From NCBI GenBank assembly GCA_963575745.1, contig CAUYUJ010018459.1:1-30000 (forward strand): 30,000 bases of DNA, written 5' to 3'. Both the position numbers and the translations under genes were made by a program. Position 1 is the first letter of the stretch. Each line of letters opens with the position of its first letter. This stretch comes from Prorocentrum cordatum. Lineage: Eukaryota > Sar > Dinophyceae > Prorocentrales > Prorocentraceae. The notes under the pieces are model-generated. The model did not search any database and was not told the origin of the DNA. It saw only the letters and a program-made list of their open reading frames with translations. Below are positions 9,086-17,544 of this stretch, piece by piece.

Positions 9086-9139
9086 GGAAGTGGAAGCATG
9101 CGAGAACGCCCAAATCTTTCAAACACCAACGGGAAATCA

Positions 9140-9320
9140 ATGAATTTGGCCTCTTGGGGCCGTCTCGGGGGTGCTCTTGGGGGCTTCTTGGGGCGTCCTG
9201 GAGGCCTGGGAAGTCTGGAGGGCGTGCAGGTGTTTTGGACCAATCGTTTGGCGATTGGGGGCCCTCTTGGACTGTCTCGGGTGCCTCCTGGGACACTCTT
9301 GGCCTGTCTTGGCATTTTCT
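9140..9320 (+). repeat. 11-bp TCTTGGGGCCG-type array (array 4)
   Basis: The same motif resumes after a non-repetitive island of about 55 bases (about 9085-9140) that carries AT-rich sequence. Confidence 0.85.
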
Positions 9321-9335
9321 GAGGCCCCGGGACCC

Positions 9336-9475
9336 CCAGGGGGGGGGGGGATGCGCATCGAACCTCCGCCCCTGGGACCCCTTCCCGGGACACCCCCCCC
9401 CCGGACCTCCCCGGGACACCCATCCCCTACCCCTCCGGGACCAGCCCCACCACCCGACGGGGGAGGGATCAAGTG
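9336..9475. repeat. Homopolymer-rich G/C tract
   Basis: A run of about a dozen G residues near 9350 is followed by several C8-C10 runs and CCCGGGACACCC words, then GACGGGGGAGGG. The sequence could form G-quadruplexes on either strand. Confidence 0.75.
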
Positions 9476-9479
9476 AAGG

Positions 9480-9645
9480 GACTTCCCTTCGACTCGAGTG
9501 CGACGTTGCTAGATTTTTCTCTCGCTGGCAAACTTGAGGAGGGTGCAGGGAAAGGGGAAGCCGGAGACAACGACGGACGGAGACGACAACTTGAACACAG
9601 AAGCCCCTCACACACGCCGACAGGGTCGGTGCATTTTCTGTGGGT
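9480..9645. other. Unassigned spacer
   Basis: A short unique stretch between the G/C tract and the next 11-bp array. No gene or motif recognised. Confidence 0.4.
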
Positions 9646-9649
9646 GTTG

Positions 9650-9835
9650 ATAGCAATTGGCTTCTTGGTGGCTCACTTGGGGGTGTTTCGAGGCCATTCG
9701 GAGCCGTATTGGGGCGGTCTTGAAGCTGTTTGGAGCATGCTGGAAGCCACCTTGAGCTATCTGGAGCCACCTTGAGCCATCTTGGAGGTCATCTTGGACG
9801 CTCTGATGCCTTCTTGGGGCCATCGAGGTCCACCT
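9650..9835 (+). repeat. Diverged 11-bp array (array 5)
   Basis: CTTGGGG, TTTGGAG, CTTGAGC and TCTTGGAGG words recur about every 10-12 bases, but with more A and T than in the other arrays. It looks like an older or shifted member of the same family. Confidence 0.7.
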
Positions 9836-9839
9836 TCGA

Positions 9840-10140
9840 CGCTCTGACCGCTCGCAGCCCCCCCGTTTAGGTCCAGGAGAGGTAGGGGGAGGTGTCAAGC
9901 TACCCACAAGCAACAAGCCGTCTCGCTCATTTCCGCCTGCCCTCACAACACATCAGCAGCACCCGAGTCTGAGCATGGACAGAGGCCACTATCGACAACC
10001 ATCGGGAACCGATGCAGACACCAGCCAGGTGCGCGAAGCCCGCGAGGTGCGCCGCACATGCCAGCTGCGCCACGCGCACCAGGTGCGCCACATTGGGCAA
10101 TATGTCGACCAGCCGTTCCTGACCAAAAGCAGTGCAAATA
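9840..10140. other. Unassigned sequence
   Basis: A mixed-composition stretch with GCGCGAAGCCCGCGAGGTGCG-like short repeats at about 10,030-10,090 (imperfect repeats of GTGCGC). No recognisable gene. Confidence 0.4.
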
Positions 10141-10149
10141 GACGGCGGG

Positions 10150-10690
10150 CTTGCTGTGCGGGTGTGCGCTCACGATCGCTTTGCATCTGTTTGACGGGCC
10201 TGCGCGCAGCAGGCAGTATGCTGCCCCCCCCTCGCCGTCCTTGGCAAGCCCCCCGTCTGAAAAGGATGGTGGGCCTGCACGCAAGAGGCAGCATGCCGTC
10301 ACCTCCGCCATCTCTGATCGCGGGGCGTCCGCGCATGATCCAGGTTTTAGTGCAAAGTGCCTGTTGCATTGATTGTTTAAGAAGGGACGGTAAGGGGGTG
10401 TTGGCCTGCGCGCAGAAACCAATGTGCCGGCACCCCCGCCATCCCTGTCAAAAGCAAATGCAAAGTGATCGCGGGGCGTCCGCGCATGATCCAGGTTTTA
10501 GTGTAAAGTGAATTTTGCATTGATTTTTTAAGAAGGGATTGTGAGGGGGCGTCGGCCTGCGCAAAAAAACAAATGTGCTGGCACCCCCGCCATCCCTGTC
10601 AAGAGCAATTGCAAAGTGTCGCGGGGCGCCCACGCATGCTCCAGAATTTGGACGCAAAGTGTATTTAGCATTGTTTTTTTGAAATGGATG
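10150..10690. repeat. 151-bp tandem repeat, about three copies plus diverged start
   Basis: The signature 'GCGGGGCGTCCGCGCATGAT' starts near 10,320, 10,471 and, in diverged form, 10,620, giving a period of 151 bases. Each unit also carries 'GCAAAGTG', a TTTAAGAAGGGA segment and a CACCCCCGCCATCCCTGTC segment. Before the first full copy, two shorter 75-base variants (near 10,195 and 10,270) share the 'GGGCCTGCGCGCAG' part. The array ends in a G12 run near 10,700. Confidence 0.9.
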
Positions 10691-10874
10691 ATATGGGGGG
10701 GGGGGGCAGCATGGAGCCACCTAGGTGTCGCACGGGTCCAGGTTGGCTGCCGGTCGGGTGGGGAAGGGGGGTGTCTATTCACAGGGGACAGTGATACGCC
10801 CCTCTCTGAAGGGGAAGAGGGGAACTATGGAAGAGGAATACCCTAAACCACCTCCGCCCAGAGGGCTGGCGGAA

Positions 10875-11010
10875 TCGGTGGCCGCCCACCTGGTCCAGGG
10901 TGGCCAAGTATGTTGCGACTTCGTGGTGGCTGCCCACGGGGCCCAGGGTCCTGCTGGCCCGGTCTGCTGCGATCTTCGGGTGGTCGCCCGTGCAGCCCTG
11001 AGCCCCGCAG
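10875..11010. repeat. 54-bp minisatellite (locus 1)
   Basis: Units carry GGCCGCCC or GGTCGCCC, GGTCCTGCTGG and TGCTGCGATC, with a 54-base spacing between matching words (TTGCGACT at 10,913 and CTGCGATC at 10,967). A related array with the same 54-base spacing lies at 17,765-17,905. Both strands are open through the array; the plus frame repeats a 'VVAAHGAQGPAGPVCCDLR' pattern. It ends just before 'CACGGTAAGAGG', a possible donor, so a coding minisatellite is possible but unproven. Confidence 0.65.
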
Positions 11011-11093
11011 ATCCCCACGGTAAGAGGCTACGCACGGTTCATACTTAATTGTTCGAAAGTTCTTTGATTTCTCGGGGAGCCAAGATCCTTTCA

Positions 11094-11190
11094 TTTCTAA
11101 TTGTTCTATCCTGGGCCTCTTCCTGGCCACTAGGGGGCCAGGAACAATTAGAAACGAGCACAATTAGAAATGAGCACGATTAGAAATTAA
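11094..11190. repeat. Inverted repeat with three extra half-sites
   Basis: 'TTTCTAATTGTTC' (11,094-11,106) is perfectly inverted as 'GAACAATTAGAAA' (11,142-11,154). Inside lies a second pair, CTGGCC and GGCCAG. Two more direct copies of ACAATTAGAAA and ACGATTAGAAA follow within 35 bases. No protein is encoded here. Confidence 0.75.
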
Positions 11191-11319
11191 TGACGTGTAC
11201 CTGGCCGTCCATTTTTTGCGTCCGTCTCTCCCCCGCCTCCTCTGGCCCCTTTTTATACCTATACGACCACCCTTCGGGTGATAAGGAGGTGAGGGGGGAG
11301 GAGGAACCAACGTGTCACT

Positions 11320-12295
11320 CAATACATCTCGCGATCGATCCCACTATCGATCTCACTATCGGTATCACTCGATCGATCTCACTATCGATCTCACTATCGA
11401 TGTCACAATCGGTCTCACAACCGATCTCATTATCAATCTGACTCAGTCGATCTCACTATCGATATCACTATCCATCTCACATTCCGTTTCACTATCGACC
11501 TCACAATCGATCGCACATTCGGTCTAACATTCGGTCTCACTATCGATCTCACTATCGATCTCACCATCGATCCCACATTCGGTCTCATAATCGATCTCAC
11601 TATCGACCGCACTATCGATCTCACTATCGATCTCACTATCGATCTCACAATCGATCTTACCATCGACCCCACAATCGATCTCACTATCGATCTCACTATC
11701 GATCTCACTATCGATCTCACATTCGGTCTCACTATGGAACTGACGATCGATATCACAATCAATCTCACAATCGATCTTACAATCGGTCTCACTATCGATC
11801 TTTCAATCGATCTCATAATCGGTCTCACTATCGATCTCACAATCGATCTAACTATCGATCTCACAATCGATCTCAACATCGATTTCACTATCGATCCCAC
11901 TATCGATCTCACATTCGATCTTACAATCGATCTCACTTTCGGTGTCACTATCAATTTCACGATCGATCTCACTATCGATCTCACTATCGATCTCACAATC
12001 GATCCAACATTCGGTCTCACATTCGGTCTCACAATCGATTTCACTATCGATCTCACCATCGATCTCACTATCGATCCCATTATCAGACTATGGGTCTCAC
12101 AATATATCTCACTATCGATCTCACTATCGATCTCACATTCGGTCTCACTATCGATCTCACTATCGATCTCACTATCGATCTCACAATCGATCTCACATTC
12201 GGTCTCACTATCGATCTCACTATCGATCTCACTATCGATCTCACTATCGATCTCACGATCGGTCTCACAGTCGATCTCACTATCGATCTCACGAC
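11320..12295 (+). repeat. 12-bp satellite, TCGATCTCACTA unit, about 80 copies
   Basis: Nearly 1 kb of 12-base units, mostly 'ATCGATCTCACT' with recurring variants (CACAATCGAT, CACATTCGGT, CCACTATCGA). Because 12 is a multiple of three and the motif is stop-free in most frames, long open frames occur on both strands: Thr/Ile/Asp/Leu and Ser/Ile/Ser/Leu on plus, Arg/Ser/Ile/Val on minus. They are artefacts. The same satellite recurs reversed at about 28,100-28,275. Each unit contains ATCGAT, a ClaI-type palindrome with a central CpG. Confidence 0.97.
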
Positions 12296-12360
12296 AGGAC
12301 ACCGACGGGACACCGACGGGACAACGGCGGGCCAACGGCGGGCCACCGACGGGACAATGT
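12292..12360. repeat. ACCGACGGGAC 11-bp repeat
   Basis: Five or six copies of ACCGACGGGAC or AACGGCGGGCC directly follow the 12-bp satellite. A G-run lies just beyond, at about 12,386. Confidence 0.85.
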
Positions 12361-12579
12361 GGGCCCCCGCTTGACAAGGCCGAGGGGGGGGGGGGAAACA
12401 TTTGTGTTGGCGGACCCCTAGCGACAGCAGAGTGAATTCCTCTCGCCCGCCCACGCAGCTTCGCCTCGCACGCACGCCACGAACACGAAACCGAAACCGA
12501 TTTCCCGGTGGGGGGCTCTCCGTTCAACTGCGATCTCACCCCCTCACCTCCGATAAAAAAAACAAATTATGGTAATACC

Positions 12580-13183
12580 TCATATGTAAGCCCGCAGCGG
12601 GTGCCTGTGCCAAGGCACTCGCGGACTGAAGAGGTGCTCCCACTCGACGGCGTGCGAATGTGCAGCAGCAGCGAGCAGTTCTTGTAGTGCACTTTGGAAC
12701 TCCGACACGGTACTTGAAGCCTCAACAATTTCCAGTGGCAGCCGATGAAAACCAAGCCAAGCAGCGAGTTGTTAAGATAATCAGCAGGACGCGAATTGGG
12801 CAAGACAAAATCGCTGCAATGCCCGTCAGAATCCTCGATCAGCTGTAGACGATGTCTCCCCGACCGGCTTGCCCCCGACTGCGTGTCAAGCCTGAAGAGC
12901 TGCTTGAAATGCCCTGGGCTTTTTGCAAGCACGGATCTGTGAATCAGTCCAAGCATCGCTATGTCTCGTCTTGACGACAAAGGTACCAGCTTGAAAGCCA
13001 AGAGTGCCTCTTCTTTGCTTGCCCGGCTGCCTCGGTCAGCTTGTCCTGGACGTGATCCAAGGCCTCCAGCGCTGATTTGTAGGTGTGGTAGATTGCAGCA
13101 GTCCGGTACTCTATGAAAGACATTACCTGGTCTTTGTGCAGCAAGGCCAGCTGGGCGCCGGTGTTGTATTTACGAGGCCTCAA
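12580..13183 (-). pseudogene. C-terminal tail of the retrotransposon RT protein
   Basis: Three frames carry the continuation of the RT. 'FIEYRTAAIYHTYKSALEAL' lies at about 13,110-13,050. 'SSRRDIAMLGLIHRSVLAK' lies at about 12,978-12,920. After a further frameshift near 12,770, 'VEASSTVSEFQSALQELLAA' is followed by 'VEWEHLFSPRVPWHRHPLR' and a stop. The order and content match the thumb and C-terminal region of this retroelement class. Two frameshifts break it. Confidence 0.8.
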
Positions 13184-14138
13184 AAATCGTCTTCAACTTC
13201 CATCTGCAGTCCTTCGCCAACTGCGGCACCGAGTCGGTCATGGTAAGCTTCGTATCAAAACGCACACCCAATAAATCGAACGATGCCCCGTACGGATTAG
13301 ATCTGTACAACATGTGTTTTGATTCCTTGTTTGCGTCAAAAGTCACTTGGTTCGCCTTGCCCCACTGAGGTAGCTCATATTGGCAGGTGTCCATGTCGCT
13401 GAGAATAGCGGCCTGTCGGGCAGCTCCCCCGTTCACCCGGAAAGCGTTGAGGTCATCAGCAAAAACAGTAAACCCAGACTTTTTGATCGGCTCTGCAGCG
13501 TCAGCGTAGAACACATTCCACAACATCGGGCCCCAGACTCTGCCCTGTAACGCCATATTGTCCAGCAGCATCTCTGTGGACTTACAGCCTTCTACCACAA
13601 CTTGGGCTCTCCGGGTGCCAAACCACGATTTGAATAGCTGCAGAGTTTCTGGCGGCGCCCCTCTCGCGGCCAATTTCCCGATTAATCTACCAGCGAAGAC
13701 CCTGTCGAAAGCAGCAGACACGTCGGACATGTATAATGCCACTTTCGCTTTTTCCCAGAAGGCTGTTAGCCAAGACAGTACAAGGAATGCCAAGGCGTCC
13801 CGGGCGCCGCTGCCTCGACTGTGCGCAAAATGATCACGGCCAATCCTGGATTCAGACATGAATGTAGGGCAGAATATTGGTTGCAGAAATCTCTCGATGA
13901 CCTTGGCCAGCTGTGACATGAGGTGCACGCCCCAGTAGTTCTTGGGATCAAACACTGCCTTTTCCGTATATACGGCAACAACCCAGTGGATGCCCCAGCT
14001 TGTGGGCCACACCCCTCTGGTCATCATCGCTACACCCAGCAGGTACACGGGTAGCGCAAGCGACGCTGAGCACCTTTTCAAGAGCCTCGTCGGGAGCAGG
14101 TCTGGGCCGGTGGCGCCATCCTCTTGGAGTGCCTTCAA
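13170..14138 (-). CDS. Reverse transcriptase domain, largest intact piece of the element
   Basis: 322 codons without a stop on the minus strand. Recognisable RT blocks follow in order: 'GATGPDLLPTRLLK' near the N-terminus (residues 8-21), 'NYWGVHLMSQLAKVIER' (67-83), 'DVSAAFDRV' with the first catalytic Asp (139-147), 'GRVWGPMLWNVFYAD' (199-213), the catalytic 'FADD' box (226-229, usually YADD), 'KANQVTFDANKESKHML' (261-277) and 'LLGVRFD' (289-295). The three catalytic Asp residues are present. The frame opens after a shift near 14,140, and its real N-terminal portion lies in another frame upstream. It ends in 'CRWKLKTIFEAS' and is continued in a different frame. The protein would polymerise cDNA from element RNA at the nicked target. 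Confidence 0.9.
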   Translation of the reverse strand: MKALQEDGATGPDLLPTRLLKRCSASLALPVYLLGVAMMTRGVWPTSWGIHWVVAVYTEKAVFDPKNYWGVHLMSQLAKVIERFLQPIFCPTFMSESRIGRDHFAHSRGSGARDALAFLVLSWLTAFWEKAKVALYMSDVSAAFDRVFAGRLIGKLAARGAPPETLQLFKSWFGTRRAQVVVEGCKSTEMLLDNMALQGRVWGPMLWNVFYADAAEPIKKSGFTVFADDLNAFRVNGGAARQAAILSDMDTCQYELPQWGKANQVTFDANKESKHMLYRSNPYGASFDLLGVRFDTKLTMTDSVPQLAKDCRWKLKTIFEAS

Positions 14139-14429
14139 TACCTTCTCGGCACCCTCTTTGCTGACTCAGTGCCGGGATTGCGCTCGGGCGTGCTTTTCGG
14201 CATGCCGCTCCAACCTCCACCAGTCTTTGGAGCCCCTCTTCATATTGAATTCACCTCGTCCCTCACCTTCCCGCACCACTGGCCGTACTCTTCAGCGACT
14301 GTGCTGCTACAGGTTTCTGCGAAGGCAGCCTCGTGCGATCTCCCTTCCGCCCGTCGCTCGGCGTCCGCTGCTGCGATCACCCTATCGTTCAGCCATGGGT
14401 GCGTCGACTTCACCTCCGCAATCCTCCAG

Positions 14430-14653
14430 CAGTGGCGAAGCGTCCTGGCTCGCCTATAGGCCTACCAAACAATGTTCTAAGAACCTTTCGTGGTTTCCAC
14501 GAAATGTTCTCAGAACATGTCTGGCTGGGACTGTCTTTGTTTTATCACATCGGGTTGATGTTCTAAGAACACTGTTCTTGTTCTTAGAGCACTTTTGGGT
14601 TCTAGGAACATTTCGTGGTAGGGCTATAGGAATGCCGGGACGGTCGGTCCCTG
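14430..14653. mobile_element. 224-bp MITE, hAT-like ends, copy 1 (inside retrotransposon)
   Basis: It begins 'CAGTGGCGAAGCGTCC' and ends '...GGGACGGTCGGTCCCTG', imperfect terminal inverted repeats that continue inward through CCTATAGGCCTACCA and TGGTAGGGCTATAGG. The interior carries several GTTCTNAGAAC palindromes. A second copy of similar length and roughly three-quarters identity lies at 21,130-21,360, which fixes both ends. CAGTGGCG-type termini recall hAT-family elements. No clear 8-bp target duplication is visible. It codes for nothing and sits between the endonuclease and RT parts of the retroelement, so it inserted later. Confidence 0.85.
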
Positions 14654-15606
14654 CTCAAAGTCCATTCCGTCTGGATGCACTGCCTGGCGCAAGCCAAGAT
14701 GCATTCGGCCACCTGGCGATCGCCAGGCGTCGGGCCAGCTCGGCATACGAAGCTCCGGTCCGCGCTCGCCAGCAGAGCGCTGAGCTTGCTCCAGTCGGCG
14801 CCACGAAAATTGCCAAGCCTCCCCTCGGACCACGTGTGCACGAGGGACCGGCATAGACAAGACAGGTTCAACAGCGCTATGGCCTGCGACTTTCGGCAAC
14901 ACTTTCGTTTCAGCGCCGTCGATGTCCGTGAGCACCAGATCGAGTAAGTGCGGGCCCCGAGTTGGAGCACGGACAATTTGACGCAGTCCCATGCCAGCGG
15001 TTGACTGTCGTAAAGGTTCTCCCTCCGGCGACGTACGTGCAGAAAATCGTAACCAAGACTTGTGATGAACATTCGAATCACCCAGCAATACTGTTCCCAT
15101 GAAGCCCCCGCTCAACGCAGCATGCTCCTCAGCGCAACTTGTGATGTGGGGTAAATTTTCTGCCCTGGCCTTCAGTTCCAGGCAATCTCTTGCCCTTGGA
15201 GCCTGTTCGTCAGCGGTGCACAGTAAAAAAAACGCAACTCGTGATACTGCCAGTTTCTTGTGCAGGAGGTCTGTACCATGCTCCGAGCAAGTACGGCCCT
15301 CGCTCCGTATGCAAAGCGCACCACACCCTCTCCGCATCGGCGGACTTGCTCATGCACGTCACCTGGGCGACGATTGCACGAGCTGCGAAAAGTATAACTC
15401 CTCCCCGGCTGCTACCGTCAGTCCTGTTTCGGCGCGCTACCTCCAGATGGCCCTTCCAAGTCAACATTCAACAGCACGGTCTAAGAAAAACGATCCCCTT
15501 GTACAAATTATGCCTGGCTGCCTGTCGTTTCTCCGCACCCGCGCTGCCAGCTCGACCAGAGAGCTGCGCAGGCCCAGCATGCTAATCGACCTCGAGCTCT
15601 AAACCA
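14654..15606 (-). pseudogene. Endonuclease domain of the retrotransposon (broken)
   Basis: Three frames carry consecutive pieces of an exonuclease-endonuclease-phosphatase fold. The N-terminal piece (about 15,606-15,480) contains 'SISMLGLRSSLVELAARVRR'. The middle piece (about 15,467-15,280) contains 'GGVILFAARAIVAQV' and 'ERGPYLLGAWYRPP'. The C-terminal piece (about 15,184-14,654) contains 'LLGDSNVHHKSWL', 'GLRQIVRAPTRG', 'LDLVLTD' and 'VAGHSAVE'. The family normally has GDFN and a terminal SDH. Here they read GDSN and AGH, so at least one catalytic position looks altered. The piece is cut at its 3' side by the MITE rather than running on into the linker. Confidence 0.88.
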
Positions 15607-15690
15607 ACCGCGTAACACGAATGACAGCGAGAGACCTGCTGACCCTGGGGCCGCTGCGTCTGCTCCATGATGCTCCTGCAGTGGTTTCGC

Positions 15691-15888
15691 AGGCTTAGAG
15701 ATTGACACCAACACCAGTATTGGCGGTGTGCCTCCATCGAGGGAAGAAGATCCTGGTCTCGGTGATGGTGGTAATATTCTGGCTTCCAAGGTGATCGAAA
15801 TATTACCACCAACACCGAAATCTAGGATCATCTTCCTCCTGTGGAGGCAACCCCCTGTGTTGGTGTTGGTGTTCATTTCCAGGCCTCC
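15691..15888. repeat. Foldback element, arms about 90 bp, spacer about 16 bp
   Basis: The left arm (15,691-15,780) holds 'GACACCAACACCAG', 'GTGCCTCCATCGAGGG' and 'GGTGATGGTGGTAATATT'. The right arm (15,797-15,888) is the reverse complement at most positions ('AATATTACCACCAACACCG', 'GTGGAGGCAACC', 'GTGTTGGTGTTGGTG'). It lies about 85 bases upstream of the retroelement 5' end and codes for nothing. Confidence 0.9.
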
Positions 15889-15889
15889 A

Positions 15890-16495
15890 ATGGTTGGGGA
15901 GAATCAGCCGATGCATTCAGCGCCAGCTTCACGACCCCCTCCTGTCGCAGAATCGTGATCGGAACGTCGCCGCTCACGGCCGCATATTTGCCCCGACCGC
16001 CCCCTGCCACCCTCATGAACCCCTATTCCTCGGAGTACAAGTTGTCGAACCGGTCCCTATAGTCGTGTGCCTGGCCCAGGAGTTCGAGTGCCTGTGCTCG
16101 TCCACGTCTGCCTCATCTTTTTGAGTTTGCCTTCTGTTGGCCCGGGGGGACCGTTTCCTGGCCCCCTGGGCCATCAAAGATCTCAAACCTGGAAAGCCCG
16201 GAAAGGCCGGAAAAACCTGGCCCCTCCCCAAAGCTGGAGCATCACGGATTCCTGGCCCCAGGGACTTTCTGGACGCCCTTGCAGAGGGCCCCCCGGGACT
16301 TCCGAGCCTCCTGGGCATCCCTGTAGCGGGCCTGGCCAGCTGGACCGAAGCGGTCCAGAGGGTGGCCCAACGGACCCGCGAGAGCCACAAGTGGGCCCCA
16401 ATCCCCACCAGACGCCGGGAGGCAGCCCGAAGAAGACCCCCAAGAGTCATTCCAAACGCAGCAAATTTTGAGCCTCCATAGAGGTTTTGCATTTT
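15890..16495. other. Unassigned GC-rich sequence with CCTGGCCCC repeats
   Basis: Short CCTGGCCCC, GGAAAGGCC and CCCGGG words recur between about 16,140 and 16,280. A plus-strand open frame (16,137-16,481, 114 codons) contains non-repetitive stretches such as 'RDFLDALAEGPPGLPSLLG'. It has no recognisable domain or splice signals and is not called as a gene. Confidence 0.4.
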
Positions 16496-16499
16496 TGTT

Positions 16500-16860
16500 C
16501 TTGAGTGCTCGGTCCTTCGGTCTTCTGTGCGTCCGAGACCACCCAAGAGGCCCCGGAAAAATGTTCCCAGGGCGACCCAGAGGGGCTTGCAGACCGTTCA
16601 GGGGAGGCCCGAGACAGCCCAGCAGGGTCCCAACACGGCGGGAAGAGCCCCATGGAGGTCCAACATGGCCCCTAAGACGCCTCCCGAACGATTTAGATCG
16701 TGACCTGGTCGTTGAGGGAGGCCGTGGTCAGCAGCAGTTCTTCCCGAGGAGGACCTAAGAGGTCCCCCCGAAGGCGCCCAGGATGTCTTCAGAAGCCCCC
16801 CAAGAAGCTTGTAAAGAGGTTTCGCGAGGCCCCCAAGAGGTTTTTCGAGGAGGAGCCTCC
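16500..16860 (-). repeat. 11-bp array in reverse orientation
   Basis: CCCAAGAGG, CCCCGAAGG and CCCCCAAGAAG words, the reverse complement of the TCTTGGGG family, recur about every 11 bases with a break near 16,690-16,745. It faces the forward-oriented array that starts near 17,000. Confidence 0.75.
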
Positions 16861-16999
16861 GCTAACAAAAACCAGGAGGACGGGGAAGAGCTCGCAGGCG
16901 AAGGCGAGAACGAGGAAGAGGAAACATGACGGAAGGAGGGGGAACCACATACTGAACGGCCTTCGGTTCGGCCCATTTTGCCACCGTGCCTGGATTGTG

Positions 17000-17360
17000 G
17001 GTCTGAGGCCTCTTGGATGGTCATTGGGATCTCATCGAGGCCTCTCGGGGGCCTCCTGGAGGCAGTTTTGAAGCCTCTGGGAGGCTGTTTTGGAACCTTT
17101 TTGGGGCCTCTTGGGGGACTCTGGGGACCCCATGGGGGCCTCTTTGGGGGCTTCTCGGGGGCCGTTTGGAGCCTCCTGGGTGCCTCTTGGGGCGGAAGGA
17201 TGGGATTTTCGGTTCGTGTTCCCCCTCTTGTACCCATCTTGGGGCCGTGTTGGGGCCCTCTGGGGCCGTCTTGGGCGCCTCTTGAGCCGTCTTGGGGCCC
17301 TCTTGGGGGCCCCCAGGGCCGTCTTGTGGCGGTCATGGGGACCTCTTGGGACGTCTTGGA
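17000..17360 (+). repeat. 11-bp TCTTGGGGCCG-type array (array 6)
   Basis: Dense TCTTGGGG, TTTTGGGG and CCTCTTGGG words about every 11 bases. It ends with 'CGTCTTGGAGCGTCGGAAGT' at about 17,353-17,372, nearly the same boundary as the array at 9.07 kb. Confidence 0.9.
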
Positions 17361-17544
17361 GCGTCGGAAGTACGAGCTGAGGCTCAGGGGATTAGGCAAA
17401 GGACCTGACGACACGCCCACTCCGTGCCCAGAGGCACGTTGGCGGATTGTGACGACGACGACAACGGCAACAAGCAGTTCCCATCCCGTCCACAAACCAA
17501 GATTGAATGGCCAACGTGCATGGCGCGAAGCGCCAGTCTTGTGT

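Larger units (their letters stand above)
12580..15606 (-). pseudogene. Non-LTR retrotransposon, EN-RT polyprotein, degenerate
   Basis: On the minus strand the element runs from an apurinic-type endonuclease (15,606 down to about 14,654), through a linker, to a reverse transcriptase (about 14,230-13,170) and a C-terminal tail ending at TGA (12,580-12,582). It is broken by several frameshifts (near 15,480, 15,200, 14,235, 14,140, 13,180, 13,000 and 12,770) and by a 224-bp MITE at 14,430-14,653. In life such a protein would nick a genomic target and copy its own RNA there (target-primed reverse transcription). The frameshifts make this copy inactive. The linker fragment 'STHPWLNDRVIAAADAE', the 'SKDWWRLERHAEKHARA' piece and the tail ending 'EHLFSPRVPWHRHPLR' resemble dinoflagellate retroelements as I recall them, which is the main clue to the host. 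No poly-A tail or target duplication is visible. Confidence 0.9.

Noticed and set aside
8059-9770. Several open frames of 170-370 codons rich in Gly/Leu/Ser (plus) or Pro/Arg/Gln (minus)
   Set aside because: They follow from the 11-bp TCTTGGGGCCG motif. Similar frames appear wherever the motif does.
11320-12295. CRISPR-like array of short repeats
   Set aside because: Units are contiguous 12-mers with no unique spacers, and no cas-like gene is present. The host appears eukaryotic.
11433-12539. 368-codon minus-strand frame with RSIVRSIV repeats and plus-strand LTIDLTID frames
   Set aside because: The 12-bp satellite is a multiple of three and stop-free in most frames, so long frames are expected by chance.
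12547-12556. A-run near the retroelement 3' end as a poly-A tail
   Set aside because: The A-run is on the plus strand, but the element reads on the minus strand, so it is a T-run in the element's own orientation.
14430-14653. Target-site duplication around the MITE
   Set aside because: The 8 bases outside CAGTGG and CCCTG do not match, here or at 21,130. Any duplication has decayed or the ends are slightly misplaced.
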